This document shows positions 10,240 through 20,292 of a stretch of 64,000 bases of DNA, in pieces. The position numbers and the translations under genes were made by a program. Source of the DNA: Lepidostoma basale (taxonomy: Eukaryota; Arthropoda; Insecta; Trichoptera; Lepidostomatidae); contig JAHDVF020000899.1 in NCBI GenBank assembly GCA_022606425.2, positions 186,001 to 250,000 on the forward strand, written 5' to 3'. The notes below the pieces were generated by a model, which saw only the letters and a program-made list of their open reading frames with translations, was not told the DNA's origin and ran no database searches. Within the stretch, counting starts at the first letter, position 1. Every line of letters begins with the position of its first letter.

Positions 10240-10345
10240 GCACTTTAAGAAGAATAGAGGAAGACCGACAAAAACATTGCACGATCAAATCAATCAAGAA
10301 ATAAATGTCGGCCACGTAAGGAGTCGCATAACACGACTATACTAA
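10240..10345 (+). mobile_element. L-A LINE fragment, 5' part of a split copy
   Basis: Plus-strand L-A C-terminal coding ('RGRPTKTLHDQINQ') up to a point where an unrelated unit enters at about 10350; the copy resumes at about 10575. Confidence 0.6.
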
Positions 10346-10353
10346 GTGTATAA

Positions 10354-10562
10354 ATGTTAGGAATTTATCTATGACAAAGTTATAAATTCCATTTATCTGT
10401 ATTCTGTGAAAATATAAGACTTCCAAATACTCTCTTCCTGGTGTCATATTCTTAACATCTAGTAATATAGTATAATACATAGTCTCTTTTTATAATGTAA
10501 TTGCAAACGATTTGGAATTGTATGTCTGTAATGTTTGTGATTATTATCAAAATAAATGAAAT
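10354..10562 (+). mobile_element. Small retroposon splitting an L-A copy
   Basis: An approximately 210-bp unit ends in an AAATGAAATGAAATGAAAT tail. The 13-mer TGTATAAATGTTA occurs at its left edge (about 10339) and again just after it (about 10582), consistent with a target-site duplication in the interrupted L-A copy. It has no Pol III boxes I recognise and no coding frame, so I do not assign a family. Confidence 0.5.
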
Positions 10563-10574
10563 GAAATGAAATAA

Positions 10575-10700
10575 GTATGAATGTATAAATGTTAAGATGT
10601 GAGAAAGTATGTCTGGAAAGAAAAGTGTGGCGGTCCATTATTTCTGTCTATCCCTTTGGGAATACAGCGACAGGGAGTTGGTCAGTTAGTTAAATAATTA
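10575..10700 (+). mobile_element. L-A LINE 3' end, second part of the split copy
   Basis: It resumes with the 'AAAGTGTGGCGGTCCAT' and 'TTGGGAATACAGCGACAGGG' terminus and a poor GTTAGT tail. Confidence 0.55.
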
Positions 10701-11049
10701 GTTGTTTTATTTGTATGGTGTAATGATCGACTTTTTCCAAAATTAAAATAAATGGGCATTGGTGTGTAGCAGATTTTCTCCGTTCAGATATTATCTCAGT
10801 ACACAGAATCATTACTAGCAATAATCACTGTAAGTGGTGTTAAATGGTAGGATGCAGTGCTTCGCGTAAACTGGTGAAGGTCAAAACTAACTAGGACTGA
10901 ACGGATCTTAGCCATATACGAGGCCAGTGGCATACTCGGAAAGTTTTCCGAATTATTTTTCAATTTATTACATATTTATAATGAAAATTGTAACGTTTAA
11001 ATATAAACAATACAATATGTAATGAAAATGAATTATAAACTGCTATATT

Positions 11050-11337
11050 AAAAAAAACTTTATTTTTGTAAAAATTTAAAACACTGTTATAATATCACAA
11101 TTTGTTTTTATTAACTGAGTGTCGCGACAGCTGTTTCGCCAACCGATGTTGGCATCATCAGGTGTTACAATAAACTGTTTACTTACGTTAAACTCTGGTG
11201 TTTATTGTCGGTTGGCGAAACAGCTGTCGCGACACTCTCATTTAATAAAAATAAATTGTAATATTTTAACAGTGTTTTAAATTTTAACAGTAATAATGTT
11301 TAAGTTTCATAGTGTTTCGGCCAAAACAATGGACTAT
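11050..11337. repeat. Family-A foldback element
   Basis: The inverted arms share AAAACACTGTTATAATATC and GAGTGTCGCGACAGCTG. The minus-strand ribozyme is complete (11161-11126). On the plus strand only the 3' half survives (GTTGGCGAAACAGCTGTC, ending 11228). The right end is the module GTGTTTCGGCCAAAACAATG (11310-11329), which is also found at the 3' end of families E and F. Confidence 0.75.
11126..11161 (-). ncRNA. Hammerhead ribozyme, family A
   Basis: The minus strand reads CTGATGA, extra T, stem II GCCAAC / GTTGGC with loop ATCG (6 bp), GAAAC, palindromic stem III ACAGCTGT, cleavage C, then GCG. The core residues are intact. Stem I is weak: only the first and third positions pair. Confidence 0.6.
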
Positions 11338-11382
11338 CTTTTAAAAAAGTTTTATGTATCCCAATTGTATTTTATTTTTTGC

Positions 11383-11477
11383 GACAGCTGTTTCGTCCAT
11401 TTTATGTTGACATCATCAGGTGTTACAATAATGAGTAACATCTGATGATGTCAACATAGGTTGACGAAACAGCTGTC
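11383..11477. repeat. Compact family-A foldback: two facing hammerheads
   Basis: Minus-strand ribozyme 11419-11383 and plus-strand ribozyme 11442-11477 face each other across 22 bp. Both use stem II GTCAAC paired with GTTGAC on the plus copy, which differs from GCCAAC/GTTGGC in the neighbouring element by a compensating C-G to T-A change. The right boundary falls exactly at the predicted cleavage site and continues directly into an L-A LINE. Confidence 0.75.
11442..11477 (+). ncRNA. Hammerhead ribozyme, family A, plus strand
   Basis: CTGATGA, extra T, GTCAAC-ATAG-GTTGAC (perfect 6-bp stem II), GAAAC, ACAGCTGT, cleavage C at 11477. The core is intact. The sequence after the cleavage site belongs to the neighbouring LINE, so stem I cannot be judged. 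Confidence 0.65.
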
Positions 11478-12085
11478 ACACATCGTGAGATGCACGCTCG
11501 TAGATTATTACTACTTCGAACACGGTTGCCTTTCAGTAATTGATTAATTTGGTAATTCCATGTCTCCCTTGGTCTTACCTGACTTATTTTTCCATTCACA
11601 CTACTTGTGTATATTTTTTTAACCATTTCTCCCTCATACATCGTTCCATATATTCAAAACATCACTCTTTTTAACCATTCTTCCCTCATTCTTTCGTTCC
11701 GTATGTTCAAATCATCTAAGTGACCCTTTCCTAATTTTATTTATCACGCATTCATCTGCCTTACATTCCTTTCAAACTTCATCATAAAATATTCTACCAC
11801 TGTTTATCCAGAAAATTCTTCTTAGTTTCTATGTCTAACACATTTCTATGTAATTAATCCTACTTTCATACTTCTTCTGCCAACTCCAAATTTCACTTCC
11901 ATATATAAGGGTCGGCACTAGAACTCCATTATGCACTACCATATATGCTTCATTCGATATATTTCTATTTGCTGTAATGACTTTGAGTGCACAATTTATT
12001 TCGTTTCCAGCTCCAACCCTTCTTTAGATATCTTTCTTCATTATTCAATCTCATGTAAACATGCCTCCCAGATAAAAATATATAT
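11478..12085 (-). pseudogene. L-A LINE, minus strand, with a short internal duplication
   Basis: Minus-strand C-terminal domain and RT thumb, heavily broken. The 'MVKKIYTSSVNGK' segment and its upstream part are represented twice (about 11620-11660 and 11670-11720), so this is either an internal duplication or two copies joined. No (TTAG)n tail is present because the 3' end was cut at the A foldback junction. Confidence 0.65.
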
Positions 12086-12504
12086 TTGTCATTTAATTAC
12101 TAGTAATATATTTGACGAAAGTTTAACTAGATGTTTAGAAGATGGCACCAGGAAGTGAGTATTTGGAGGTCTTAAATTTTCACAGGAGATAGATAATAGG
12201 ATAATATCACTTTGTCATACATAAAGTAGGTAAATATGATTTCTTCACGTAAAGCGTTTTCTTAAATATGAATCAGAAGTTCAAAATAGAATTTTCGTAC
12301 TTAATTCAAACGTCCTCCACGCGCAAAATTGTAGGTCAGTGGTTTTCAATGTGAAGTCCGCGTGCATTAAGCGTTACGTGAATTGATACGCGAAAGGAAA
12401 AGTTACGATAAACAGGCTTAAAAATGTATTAAATGAATAAAATAAATATTTTTCTTAAACTGGTTGAAATACACTTGTGCAAAAAAAAATTACTTGTTAA
12501 AAAA

Positions 12505-12820
12505 TAACTTAACATCACGCCTTTTCTCCGAAGGGGTAGGCAGAGAGGATGGACTGCCATACTACTCTGTCCTGACATACTCTCGAGATTCCTATACATT
12601 CATAAATGCTCGCTCGTCATGGCTACCTTTTAATATTTGATTAATTTGCTAATGCCAAGCTTTCCTTGGTCTTCCGTGGCTTCTCTTTCCACTCATACTG
12701 CTTGTATACAATAGTTTAACTAATTTTCTCTCGTCCATTTGTTCTATATATCCAAACCATCTCAGGGATCCTTTTTTGATTTTAATCTGATGCCTTATAT
12801 AGCATTTCTTTAGTATGAAA
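12505..12820 (-). mobile_element. L-A LINE 3' end, minus strand
   Basis: The complement of the L-A terminus (GCCTTTTCTCCGAAGGGGTAG on the plus strand) and C-terminal coding, up to the 'KKGSLRWFGYIEQM'-like region. No clear tail. Confidence 0.65.
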
Positions 12821-12849
12821 CCAATACTTAGCGATTTGACATATTTAAA

Positions 12850-13075
12850 AATTGCATTTAACGATTATTTAAAAACTTTGTATTTAAACTATTTTATTTT
12901 GAATAAGGAGCGTCAACCGGTTTCACTCTGTAACGAGCTTCCTCAGGGCTATACATAAACTAGTTTATTTATAGCCCCGATGAAGCTTGTTACAGAGTGA
13001 AACCGGTAAGCGTTCCTTACTCAAAATAAAGTGGTTTATATCCAAAGTTTAAATAAATTGTTTAATTAAAATTTT
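12850..13075. repeat. Family-H foldback
   Basis: The inverted arms share TATTTTGAATAAGGAG.../...CTTACTCAAAATA and ACCGGTTTCACTCTGTAAC / its complement. Hammerhead-like cores face each other (minus 12946-12915, plus 12977-13008). Confidence 0.7.
12915..12946 (-). ncRNA. Hammerhead-like ribozyme, family H
   Basis: CTGAGGA, extra A, GCTC / GAGT stem II (4 bp, one wobble) with loop GTTACA, GAAAC, stem III ACCGGT, U at the cleavage position. The core is intact and stem I is weak. The plus partner (12977-13008) has CCGATGA, so U4 is lost, and A at the cleavage position. Confidence 0.55.
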
Positions 13076-13265
13076 TCCTTATATTTCTTCCTAATAATAA
13101 AAAATATAGGAAAATAGTGTTTTGATTTACAAACATTTTATTTGCAAACGAATTTCTTAAAAAAAAACTCTTGTTTACTAAAGTGGTGCAAAATCATGTT
13201 TCTAAAGTACAATAGTTAAAACATTGAGATAAAGATTTGAATAATTAATGTTAATTAATTAGGAA

Positions 13266-13588
13266 TTATGAACAAAATTATGAAAGTATCGCTGCGATGG
13301 TTCGGACATATGAAGCCCATGGATGGAGAAAGAATGACTTAGAAAGTATACGTTTACGATGTAAATGGATTACGGAGTCGAGGTAGACCGAGGAAAACAT
13401 GGCATGACCAGATTAATCAAATTTTAAAGGTTGGTCATGTTAAAAGTCGGAAGAATCGACGTGCGTGTATGACTCATTGTATTAATGTGGAGGAATCTAG
13501 ATAGGTATGTCAGGATAGAGTAGTGTGCCACATTGGTCTCTGCCTACCCCTGCGGCGAAACAGCGTGATGGTTTGTTGTTGTTGTTGG
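13266..13588 (+). mobile_element. L-A LINE 3' end with (GTT)n tail
   Basis: Plus-strand L-A coding end ('LRWFGHMKPMDGERM', then the 'GRGRPRKTWHDQINQI' region) and the terminus CCCCTGCGGCGAAACAGCGTGATGG. The tail here is (GTT)n at 13570-13590 instead of (TTAG)n. Confidence 0.75.
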
Positions 13589-13607
13589 TGTTTTTTTCGA
13601 GCTTCTA

Positions 13608-13712
13608 AACCAGAATGTGGAGGAAGCTAGAGAGGTGTGTAAGAATAGAGTAGTGTGGCGGCCTACCCATGTGGGGAAATGGTGTGATGGTTTGTTTGTT
13701 TCTTAGTTAATG
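13608..13712 (+). mobile_element. L-A LINE 3' terminus, short
   Basis: A second, approximately 100-bp L-A end directly after the first: AGAATGTGGAGGAAGCTAG...GTGTGATGGTTTGTTTGTTTC. Its tail unit is TTTG-like. Confidence 0.65.
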
Positions 13713-14040
13713 AAGTTTTTGGTTAAAGTATAAGTAATTAAAAATATTATAAAATAATGTGCATTTCTTTATATTATAATCTAAACTTAGATATATTCCA
13801 CTTAGTATACTAGTTGTAGTCCGGTTTTGGCAGTTTACTAGTCACGAAAGATGGCAACGAGCTGTTTTACCGGTCGGATATAGAAGAAGTCGTTTGAAAA
13901 TTGACGATAAAAACTGTAAATTATTACAATTCAATTCATAATAGTCCATTTGTCTACTGGAAATATAATAAAACTAAATAATAATTGAATAAAACGATGT
14001 TTTTTACAATTACTTCCATATTTGTCTTTATTTCGACAGC

Positions 14041-14073
14041 GACCAGTTTCGCCAGGTTTGCTGGCATCGACAG
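14041..14073 (-). ncRNA. Hammerhead-like RNA, family E (core variant)
   Basis: Minus strand: CTGTCGA (A6 replaced by U), extra T, GCCAG / CTGGC stem II, GAAAC-TG-GTC. Stem II and the cleavage triplet are good. The A6 change is shared by all E copies in the window and should weaken or abolish cleavage unless compensated. Confidence 0.45.
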
Positions 14074-14159
14074 ACTTGTCTGTCAATGTCAGCGAGCCGG
14101 GTGAAACCGGTCGCTGACGAAATAAAAACAAATGTGGAAGTAGTTATAAAAATCATCGA

Positions 14160-14508
14160 TTGTGTTAATAAGGTAGTTTGCTAAATGCCGAAAATCATTC
14201 TCCATAGATGGCGTTAGTGGGTCGGTTGTATAGGTTAATCTTGAAAAATTCACAAGTGCAACCAAATCTACATAGATAGCTGATTGAAACTGACACGTGA
14301 AGATAAATATGGATTTTGAAGTATATATACATCTTCCAAAAAATTGTCATGCATGATCATAACAACAAAGGTGGAATGGGGAATGTTGTAATTACATAAA
14401 GCGTGCGCTTAACCCAACCAATGACAGGTCATAAGTCCTGTAAAACACCTTGATCATCCATGTTCAGTTTGCAGTTTGTGTCTTCGTCTCTATTGAGATA
14501 CAACTAAA
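14160..14508 (-). repeat. Z-family repeat, inverted mate of 15523-15872
   Basis: Nearly identical, in opposite orientation, to 15523-15872 over about 345 bp. The shared landmarks are TGTGTTAATAAGGTAGTTTG, AACATTCCCCATTCCACC and GAGACGAAGACGCAAACTG (or complements). It interrupts an E foldback, with imperfect short repeats AAAATCATCG / AAAACATCG at the edges. Confidence 0.7.
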
Positions 14509-14584
14509 ACATCGTTTTATTTCATTACTATTTAAAAAGAACTTCCATCAAGAGATTTCAGTAAAATCATTTGATTATCTCAAA

Positions 14585-15330
14585 ATAATAATAAAACTAT
14601 TATAATGATTATAAAATAAACAAATAAATAAATAATCACGCATGATGTCAAACTTCATATAAAATTATTCATATGAATGAAAACGTATTTTTTTTAGAAG
14701 ATTTTTTTCTACTTTATTTCGCCATTTTGATTCCCTTTAAATATAACAAAATATATGTAATACAGATGTTTTCGATTGTTTTAATTAAATCACAAATTTA
14801 CATAAACGTTGACAATAGTTTGCATTTTGCAAGAAGACTAAAAAACGGGTATAGGTAAATCTTTGGCTTAACCACGTTTTATAATATTTTATTGTTTATA
14901 TTTTTAAGAAAACAAGTAATTTTTATTCTGTTGATATTATAAAAATCTGGGATTTCACCTGTGTAAGAGGCGCACGATCAAAAAAAGTTCTGGAACATCT
15001 GATCTAGGCGACCGCAATTCTAAGATTATTGTGGGAGTTAATACCAAATGGGTATTTTAATACTATTATAAACTATTTTCCTTATTTATGAACCTGTGAA
15101 ACTGAAATGTCAATAAGTTTTACCGTTAGAGCCGTTGTCGTTTCGGAGGTCAAGTGCATAAAGATGATTTTCACCCAAGTTTTTATTTAAATCCGAGTGT
15201 TTTTCTATAAAACAATTAATACATGCAGACTCGAGCATATAATAAGGGGGTCATTGAAGCTCCTACTTCCTTAGTCAGGTGTCTATCATTGGTCTTGCTT
15301 CGTCAATTAAATCAACTATATTTTCTAATT
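14585..15330. other. Unassigned AT-rich region
   Basis: No coding or element signal I can support. The frame at 14673-14858 is low-complexity AT translation. Confidence 0.4.
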
Positions 15331-15336
15331 TATTTG

Positions 15337-15520
15337 TTTGGTGAACATGTAAAACTCCATATCAAATAATTAATACGAATCAAAATGTCTATCTAGAAGT
15401 TTTGTTTATAGAAATGACATGTTTCGTCCTTCCAACGCATTATCAAATGTTCATTTGATAATACCTCAGGAGGGCGAAACGAATTATAAAAAAAAAAACT
15501 TCTTGAAAACAAGCATTTTT
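15337..15520. repeat. Family-B foldback
   Basis: The left arm has the B head (GTAAAACTCCATATCAAATAAT) and minus-strand TTTGATAATGC...GGACGAAACATGTC (15443-15416). The right arm has a decayed plus copy (TTTGATAATACC...GGGCGAAAC, 15452-15480) lacking the cleavage triplet. It abuts a Z repeat. Confidence 0.6.
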
Positions 15521-15522
15521 AT

Positions 15523-15872
15523 ATTTTAATTGTATCTCAATAGAGACGAAGACGCAAACTGAAAACTGAACATGGATGATCAAGGTGTTTACAGGACTTA
15601 TGACCTGTCATTGGTTGGGTTAAGCGCACGCTTTATGTAATTACAACATTCCCCATTCCACCTTTGTTATTATGATCATGCATGACAAATTTTTGGAAGA
15701 TGTATATATACTTCAAAATCCATATCTATCTTCACGTGTCAGTTTCAATCAGCCATCTATGTAGATTTGGTTGCACTTGTGAATTTTTTCAAGATTAACC
15801 TATACAACCGACCCACTAACGCCATCTATGGAGAATGATTTTCGGCATTTAGCAAACTACCTTATTAACACA
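15523..15872 (+). repeat. Z-family repeat, plus strand
   Basis: Starts TAATTGTATCTCAATAGAG and ends CCTTATTAACACAATG. It is the best full-length Z unit in the window (about 350 bp), with no reading frame. Short stretches such as GACTTATGACCTG(T)CATTGG recur in every Z copy. Confidence 0.7.
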
Positions 15873-16198
15873 ATGCGAAGGCTGTCGCCTAACATATTGT
15901 TAGAAGCCGCCAGGAGTTTTATTTAATTCTATATGCCAAAGAATTGACCAGAATATTTGAAGAACAAATATTTGTGAATGTATACTTATACCTGTATACG
16001 AAATCCTGGATTTACACCAAAGGGTGGTTAATTCATATTAGCATTTTCATATTAGTTTTTATTTTATTTTAATATTGTACCTTAATAAAGTAGAGTACAT
16101 ATTTAGGCATTCGAGGATACGTTTATGATAATATCAATAAATATTTGTTTAAATAATCTCATCAAATTATCTTAAAAAAAGAATTCATGTGTATATTT

Positions 16199-16345
16199 AT
16201 TGTTTCTTGAACAATGATGTAAAACTCCATATCAAATAATCCCATCATACATTCGAAAGAAAACTGACGTTTTCTAGAAAATTTATTATATTTTATGGGA
16301 ATGACATGTTTCGCCCTTCTAAGGCATTATCAAATGTGACGAAAT
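16199..16345 (-). repeat. Family-B repeat, minus strand
   Basis: B head (TTGTTTCTTGAACAATGATG) followed by the minus-strand degenerate hammerhead TTTGATAATGCC-TTAGAAG-GGCGAAACATGTC at 16333-16304. Half element. Confidence 0.6.
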
Positions 16346-16464
16346 TTCAGCTCGTTGCTGTTTATATACACTAGTAAATGGAGCAAAATATGGTAATTAG
16401 CGAAAATTGATGTGACTTTATACGTTTTTAACAAATGATTATCTGGGTAGGTTCAGAAATACTG

Positions 16465-16890
16465 GAAAGTGTTAGGTATGTTGTTAGGTTAAAGAATACA
16501 GCTTCAAAGAGACGGGTTTCTCATAACCCATTTCTTTAGATTAATTAGGGGATATTTTGAAAACTCAGCCGTGCTGGAGGGTGTAGGTCTTTTTGTTCCC
16601 GACAGGATGTCTCCGACAGCGCCAGAATAGATTGTTCTTTCTTCCGGCTGCAAGAACCAACCTGCCTCTAATAATGCCGTTGGGAAGAGCAATCAGTATG
16701 CTGGACAAGATTACTTTCGAGATCGACGTCTTTCATATTAGTGAAAGTACGTTTAGAAGAAAAATACTCTTTAACTTTAACTTTAGAGAGTATCTTGTCT
16801 TCCTAAAGTGGAACCATCTCTCATGGGTTCCTAATTCTTCACCCTTTCACAAATAGATGCCTTAAACTATTATTATGTTTGTAATATCTT
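16465..16890 (+). pseudogene. L-J LINE C-terminus, plus strand
   Basis: Plus-strand remains of the Jockey/R1-like L-J tail: 'NPFL', 'GYFENSAVLEGVGLFVP', 'AARTNLPL', 'PLGRAISMLDKITFEIDVFHISESTFRRK', spread over shifted frames, then the CAAATAGATGCCTTAAAC 3' UTR motif. There is no tail. Confidence 0.7.
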
Positions 16891-16937
16891 TTGAGTGAAA
16901 CTGATAAACTTGAACATAAAATTTAATTGTCATATTT

Positions 16938-17062
16938 ATGATATGTAGATGACAATAATGTTAAGAAAGCGTGAAAATGCGTCAGGAGACAACAGTGTGG
17001 CAGTCCATTCTTTCTGAGTACTTATTTGGCAAGAGAGCGTGATGATTGGTTAGTTAATAAGC
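16938..17062 (+). mobile_element. L-A LINE 3' terminus
   Basis: A short end piece: GTGTGGCAGTCCATTCTTTCTG, a decayed terminus and GTGATGATTGGTTAGTTA. Confidence 0.55.
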
Positions 17063-17640
17063 TTTATATTATTGTTTAGAAAACTCCCATTTAAACCGTC
17101 ACTTTTTAATGGAACTTTTATAAATGATTTGAGATTTCTGTATGTTTAATCAATGTTTTATAATTATTGTTCGTGTTACTTTTTTATTCTATAAAAAAGT
17201 ATTGAAATCGTTTAAAACCAGAAGTTTCAATTAATCAAAAAAATGTTCAACTATAAATTTCTTTTAAATTAGTTTTTAGTGTCAGGCTATAAATTAACAG
17301 TTGTATAGTGACATTTTTGTTTAATTACTGCTACTAAATTAAAATCTACTTTGACAATTGCATACACCAACATTCCAAAGTTAAATATTTGAATAATTTA
17401 TGAAATACGTTAACAAATTATTATTCAATAAATTTAAATAGATTCTGCCATCGTTACATTTGTAATAAGATAAAATGACATGCGATAAATTTATCTGTGA
17501 ACTTCAACGTACTTACAAAGTTGCGGGAATGTACTAATAATTATTAATAGCTCCGATGATGACATTGTCCAGTGGTTCTCAAATTTATTTAATCGCTTAA
17601 ATCTTACACTCGATATTAAACTGTCATCATAATACACAAT
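17060..17640. other. Unassigned AT-rich region
   Basis: No recognisable coding or repeat landmark. Confidence 0.4.
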
Positions 17641-17700
17641 TTTATGACGTCTTTTTTATGAATTAAAACACTGTTTTTTTTCCAAATTTTGAGTTTATTT

Positions 17701-17744
17701 TTCTCGACATGTTTCGAAGGCTTACACCTTCATCGTCGGGAGAA
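17701..17744 (-). ncRNA. Hammerhead ribozyme, family C
   Basis: Minus strand: stem I TTCTC paired with GAGAA (5 bp), core CCGACGA (U4 changed to C, the rest intact), extra T, stem II GAAGG / CCTTC (5 bp, loop TGTAAG), GAAAC, palindromic ACATGT, cleavage C at 17706. All three helices form. Only the U4 change is unfavourable. The flanks (AACACTGTTTTTTTTCC... TTTGAGTTTATTT) match the C copy at 30985-31165. Confidence 0.65.
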
Positions 17745-17925
17745 CTATATAAACTAATCAAAATTATTACAAAATAATTGCAAAAACCTAGAAACATATA
17801 TAACACGTGTTAGTAACTTATGCAGAGTAGCAGGGACATAATATTCCAAAAAGATCAATCGTTTGAATTTGAAAAGAATTTTTTGGACGTTAGTTTTGAG
17901 TTGAGGGTGGTTTATTGCTCTAAAG

Positions 17926-18228
17926 CTATTGATTTGGTAAAGGGACAGTTAATAATTTAAAACAAAACCAAATGGCCATTGACACAAGGGGTTGAAAAAT
18001 AACTTTTATACAATGCAGTTTTTTTAGGATGGTACGAGAAGAAATGACGAAATTATTTAGAAAGTAACACATTAACTTTATGCTCCGATACATAACATAA
18101 CTCATATGGGTGGCCTCTCCTCGGCGACATCTTCTAGATTCTGACCCTTTGAAAATATGAGGGATAGAAATATCTCCTTCAAAGAGTTTAAAGTTTAAAG
18201 TCTGTCTTACGATACGCACATATATCAA
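17926..18228 (-). CDS. Unassigned open frame, doubtful
   Basis: A 100-residue frame on the minus strand with no recognised motif, low complexity in the second half and no identified neighbours. It may be a decayed LINE tail, since it lies directly upstream of the L-K fragment. I would not treat it as a gene without transcript support. Confidence 0.15.
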   Translation of the reverse strand: MIYVRIVRQTLNFKLFEGDISIPHIFKGSESRRCRRGEATHMSYVMYRSIKLMCYFLNNFVISSRTILKKLHCIKVIFQPLVSMAIWFCFKLLTVPLPNQ

Positions 18229-18242
18229 GGCTTGTTAAGTCT

Positions 18243-18880
18243 GGTTTCTTCCAACTGAGACAGTTAAAGCATATAAGGAGATATTTACCTATTGGTGAAG
18301 CTAGGACCCTCGTAAATTATTTTGTAGTGTCACGTTTAGATTATTGCAACGGAATGGTCGCTAAATTGCCAAATAATCAATTAAGCAGAATACAAAGCAT
18401 ATTCAATGCTGCTGCTCGATTGATTATGGGGCAACAAAAATACTGTCATATCACGTCGCTCCTGAAGGAACTTCATTGGTTTAAAATCCGAGAGCGAGTA
18501 AAATACAAATTGTGTTTGATAGTGTTTAAGGCGACACCATAGAGCGCCAGCGTACAAATTGAACCTCTGCGTGACACCCATGCCAACGGAAAGGCAACGT
18601 TCACTCCGATCAGTAGAAACAAGTGCAAGCAACATAACAATTCCAGTCAGAGCCAATAAAGCAAGTTTCTATGATCGTGCTTTCAGCGTTGTGGGTCCGT
18701 TGGTGTGGAATAGCCTCCATGTTAGTATTAAGTATGAGGATAGATATGTTAAATTTAAGAAACTTTTGAAGACTGCACTGTTCGATCAGTCATTTCCTAG
18801 TGCGCCCTTGGAGTAATTTTATTTTACAAAACGGCGCACTTAAAATATAAGTCATCAAAATAATAATAATAATAGTAGGC
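18243..18880 (+). pseudogene. L-K: CR1/L2-like LINE C-terminus
   Basis: The plus strand encodes the end of a CR1/L2-type reverse transcriptase: 'SRLDYCNGMVAKLP', 'IQSIFNAAARLIMG', 'LKELHWFKIRERVKYKLCLIVFKA', a frame change near 18542, then 'SFYDRAFSVVGPLVWNSLHVSI' and 'FKKLLKTALF', with a stop at about 18816. The 3' UTR carries GCGCCCTTGGAGTAATT...CGGCGCAC and an (AAT)n tail at about 18865-18880. The upstream polymerase is missing. Confidence 0.8.
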
Positions 18881-18884
18881 CAAA

Positions 18885-19705
18885 GCAGTTACAAACATAA
18901 TTTTCAATATGTGACGGTAGAAGATCCTTACAAATACAGAAATTTTGGTAATACAATAGGGCAAGTACCTAAATTTATAGCTAAAATACATACAATTATA
19001 AGAAAGGGGGTTAACACGTATTGAGTTGAGAGCGATTTATTACCCTTAACCTAGAAATATAAACTAAAAGCGGAAAACACAGTATTCTAATTTAAAAAAA
19101 TGGTCATTATGGAATGTCACATTCATAAAATTTTCCTTTTTAATCTTGACATACCTCCATAGTATCCTGTATTATTATTCAGCGTGTCTTACATATACCC
19201 ATCGATTGATTTGAATAAAGAATTAGTTATTCATTCTCATGATTAAACGATGATACTATATAAATTCATATTTCAAGAAAGTTCACTTTTAAATAATTAG
19301 TTTTCGTGGACTAGATTCAAAAGTGAATTCGTTTTTTTTATTAGCAAAATCCTAACGAACGAAACTCTCCAATGTGCAAAACAATTGAATAACATTTCAT
19401 ACGTCAGCGCGCAGTGTGAGTTTTGTTTTTAACTCCAATTTAACACAAATTCATTAGAATATAAATTGCTCTTTTCATCGCCAGCATGTGCAGAAGATGG
19501 CTTTATTAAAAATGCTTTCGTTTCTTAAATAAAGCGTACGAAATTAATCCATTTTGTTCAATGAGCGCGATTTTCAGCGAGAAATTTTGCATTTTATAAT
19601 CAGTTACTGCGGGCAATTAATTCTTGTTGTTTTGTATCTTTTGTTACTATCTTTGTTAATGAAGTAGGCAGTCAAATTGAATGCAGATGATTTAAATATG
19701 TCGAT
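18885..19705. other. Unassigned region
   Basis: About 800 bp with no coding or element landmark I recognise. Confidence 0.4.
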
Positions 19706-19707
19706 TT

Positions 19708-20205
19708 GATCTATATCAAATCAAATCAGTTTATTAACTCAAAAGACATTACAAACACCAAAATGTTTAAGACATCTATTGACTACAGGTAAAATATTAT
19801 AAAAATACAACATAATACCAGGAACGCATTAGAGATGGTTCGACATTAGGAAGACATGAAAGACACAAGTCACAAGATATGAAAGACGTTGATCTCCGAG
19901 GAGATCGCGTTCAGCAGACTAATTGCTCTTCCCACCGGTGTCACCAGAGGCAGATTGGTTCTGGTGGCCGGTAGGTAAAACAATCTGTACTGTCGCTGTT
20001 GGAGAAATCTATCAGGGACAAAAAGCCCAACACCCTCTAGCACGGCCGAGTTCTCAAAACATCCCCTGATTAATTTAAATAAATGGGTAATGAGATGCCC
20101 ATCTCTTCGAAGCTGTAAAGAATTGGTTCCGAGCATTCCTAAAAGAAATACCGTGGGATGGAGCCACGGATAACTACCATACTCCCTCATAATAAGAGTG
20201 TCCCT
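19708..20205 (-). pseudogene. L-J LINE C-terminus with (GATTT)n tail, minus strand
   Basis: The minus frame 20190-19870 reads 'MREYGSYPWLHPTVFLLG', 'LQLRRDGHLITHLFKLIRG', 'FENSAVLEGVGLFVP', 'ATRTNLPLVTPVGRAISLL'. It ends in the plus-strand ATCAAATCAAATCAG tail (19716-19731). This is the C-terminal region downstream of a Jockey/R1-like polymerase. A plus-strand L-J 3' end (20210-20292) abuts it, giving a tail-out inverted pair. Confidence 0.75.
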
Positions 20206-20209
20206 ATTG

Positions 20210-20292
20210 AAATACCCTATATTTTACCTGTTCTCAATAGATGCTTATAACTTTTATTTTGTTTGTACATACGATTTGATTTGATTTGATTG
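20210..20292 (+). mobile_element. L-J LINE 3' end, plus strand
   Basis: TTTTACCTGTTCTCAATAGATGC followed by a GATTTGATTTGATTTGATTG tail. The coding part is absent. Confidence 0.65.

Larger units (their letters stand above)
13930..14580. repeat. Family-E foldback, split by a Z repeat
   Basis: The left part is 13930-14158, with facing ribozymes. The right outer arm resumes at about 14506 (AAAACATCGTTTTATT...AGAGATTTCAGTAAAATCA) and matches the outer arms of the E copies at 31190 and 59086. The Z repeat between them (14160-14508) is therefore a later insertion. The left edge carries the shared end module (TAGTCCATTTGTC, about 13940). Confidence 0.7.

Noticed and set aside
10028..10315. 95-residue minus-strand ORF
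   Set aside because: Antisense shadow of the L-B C-terminal coding on the plus strand.
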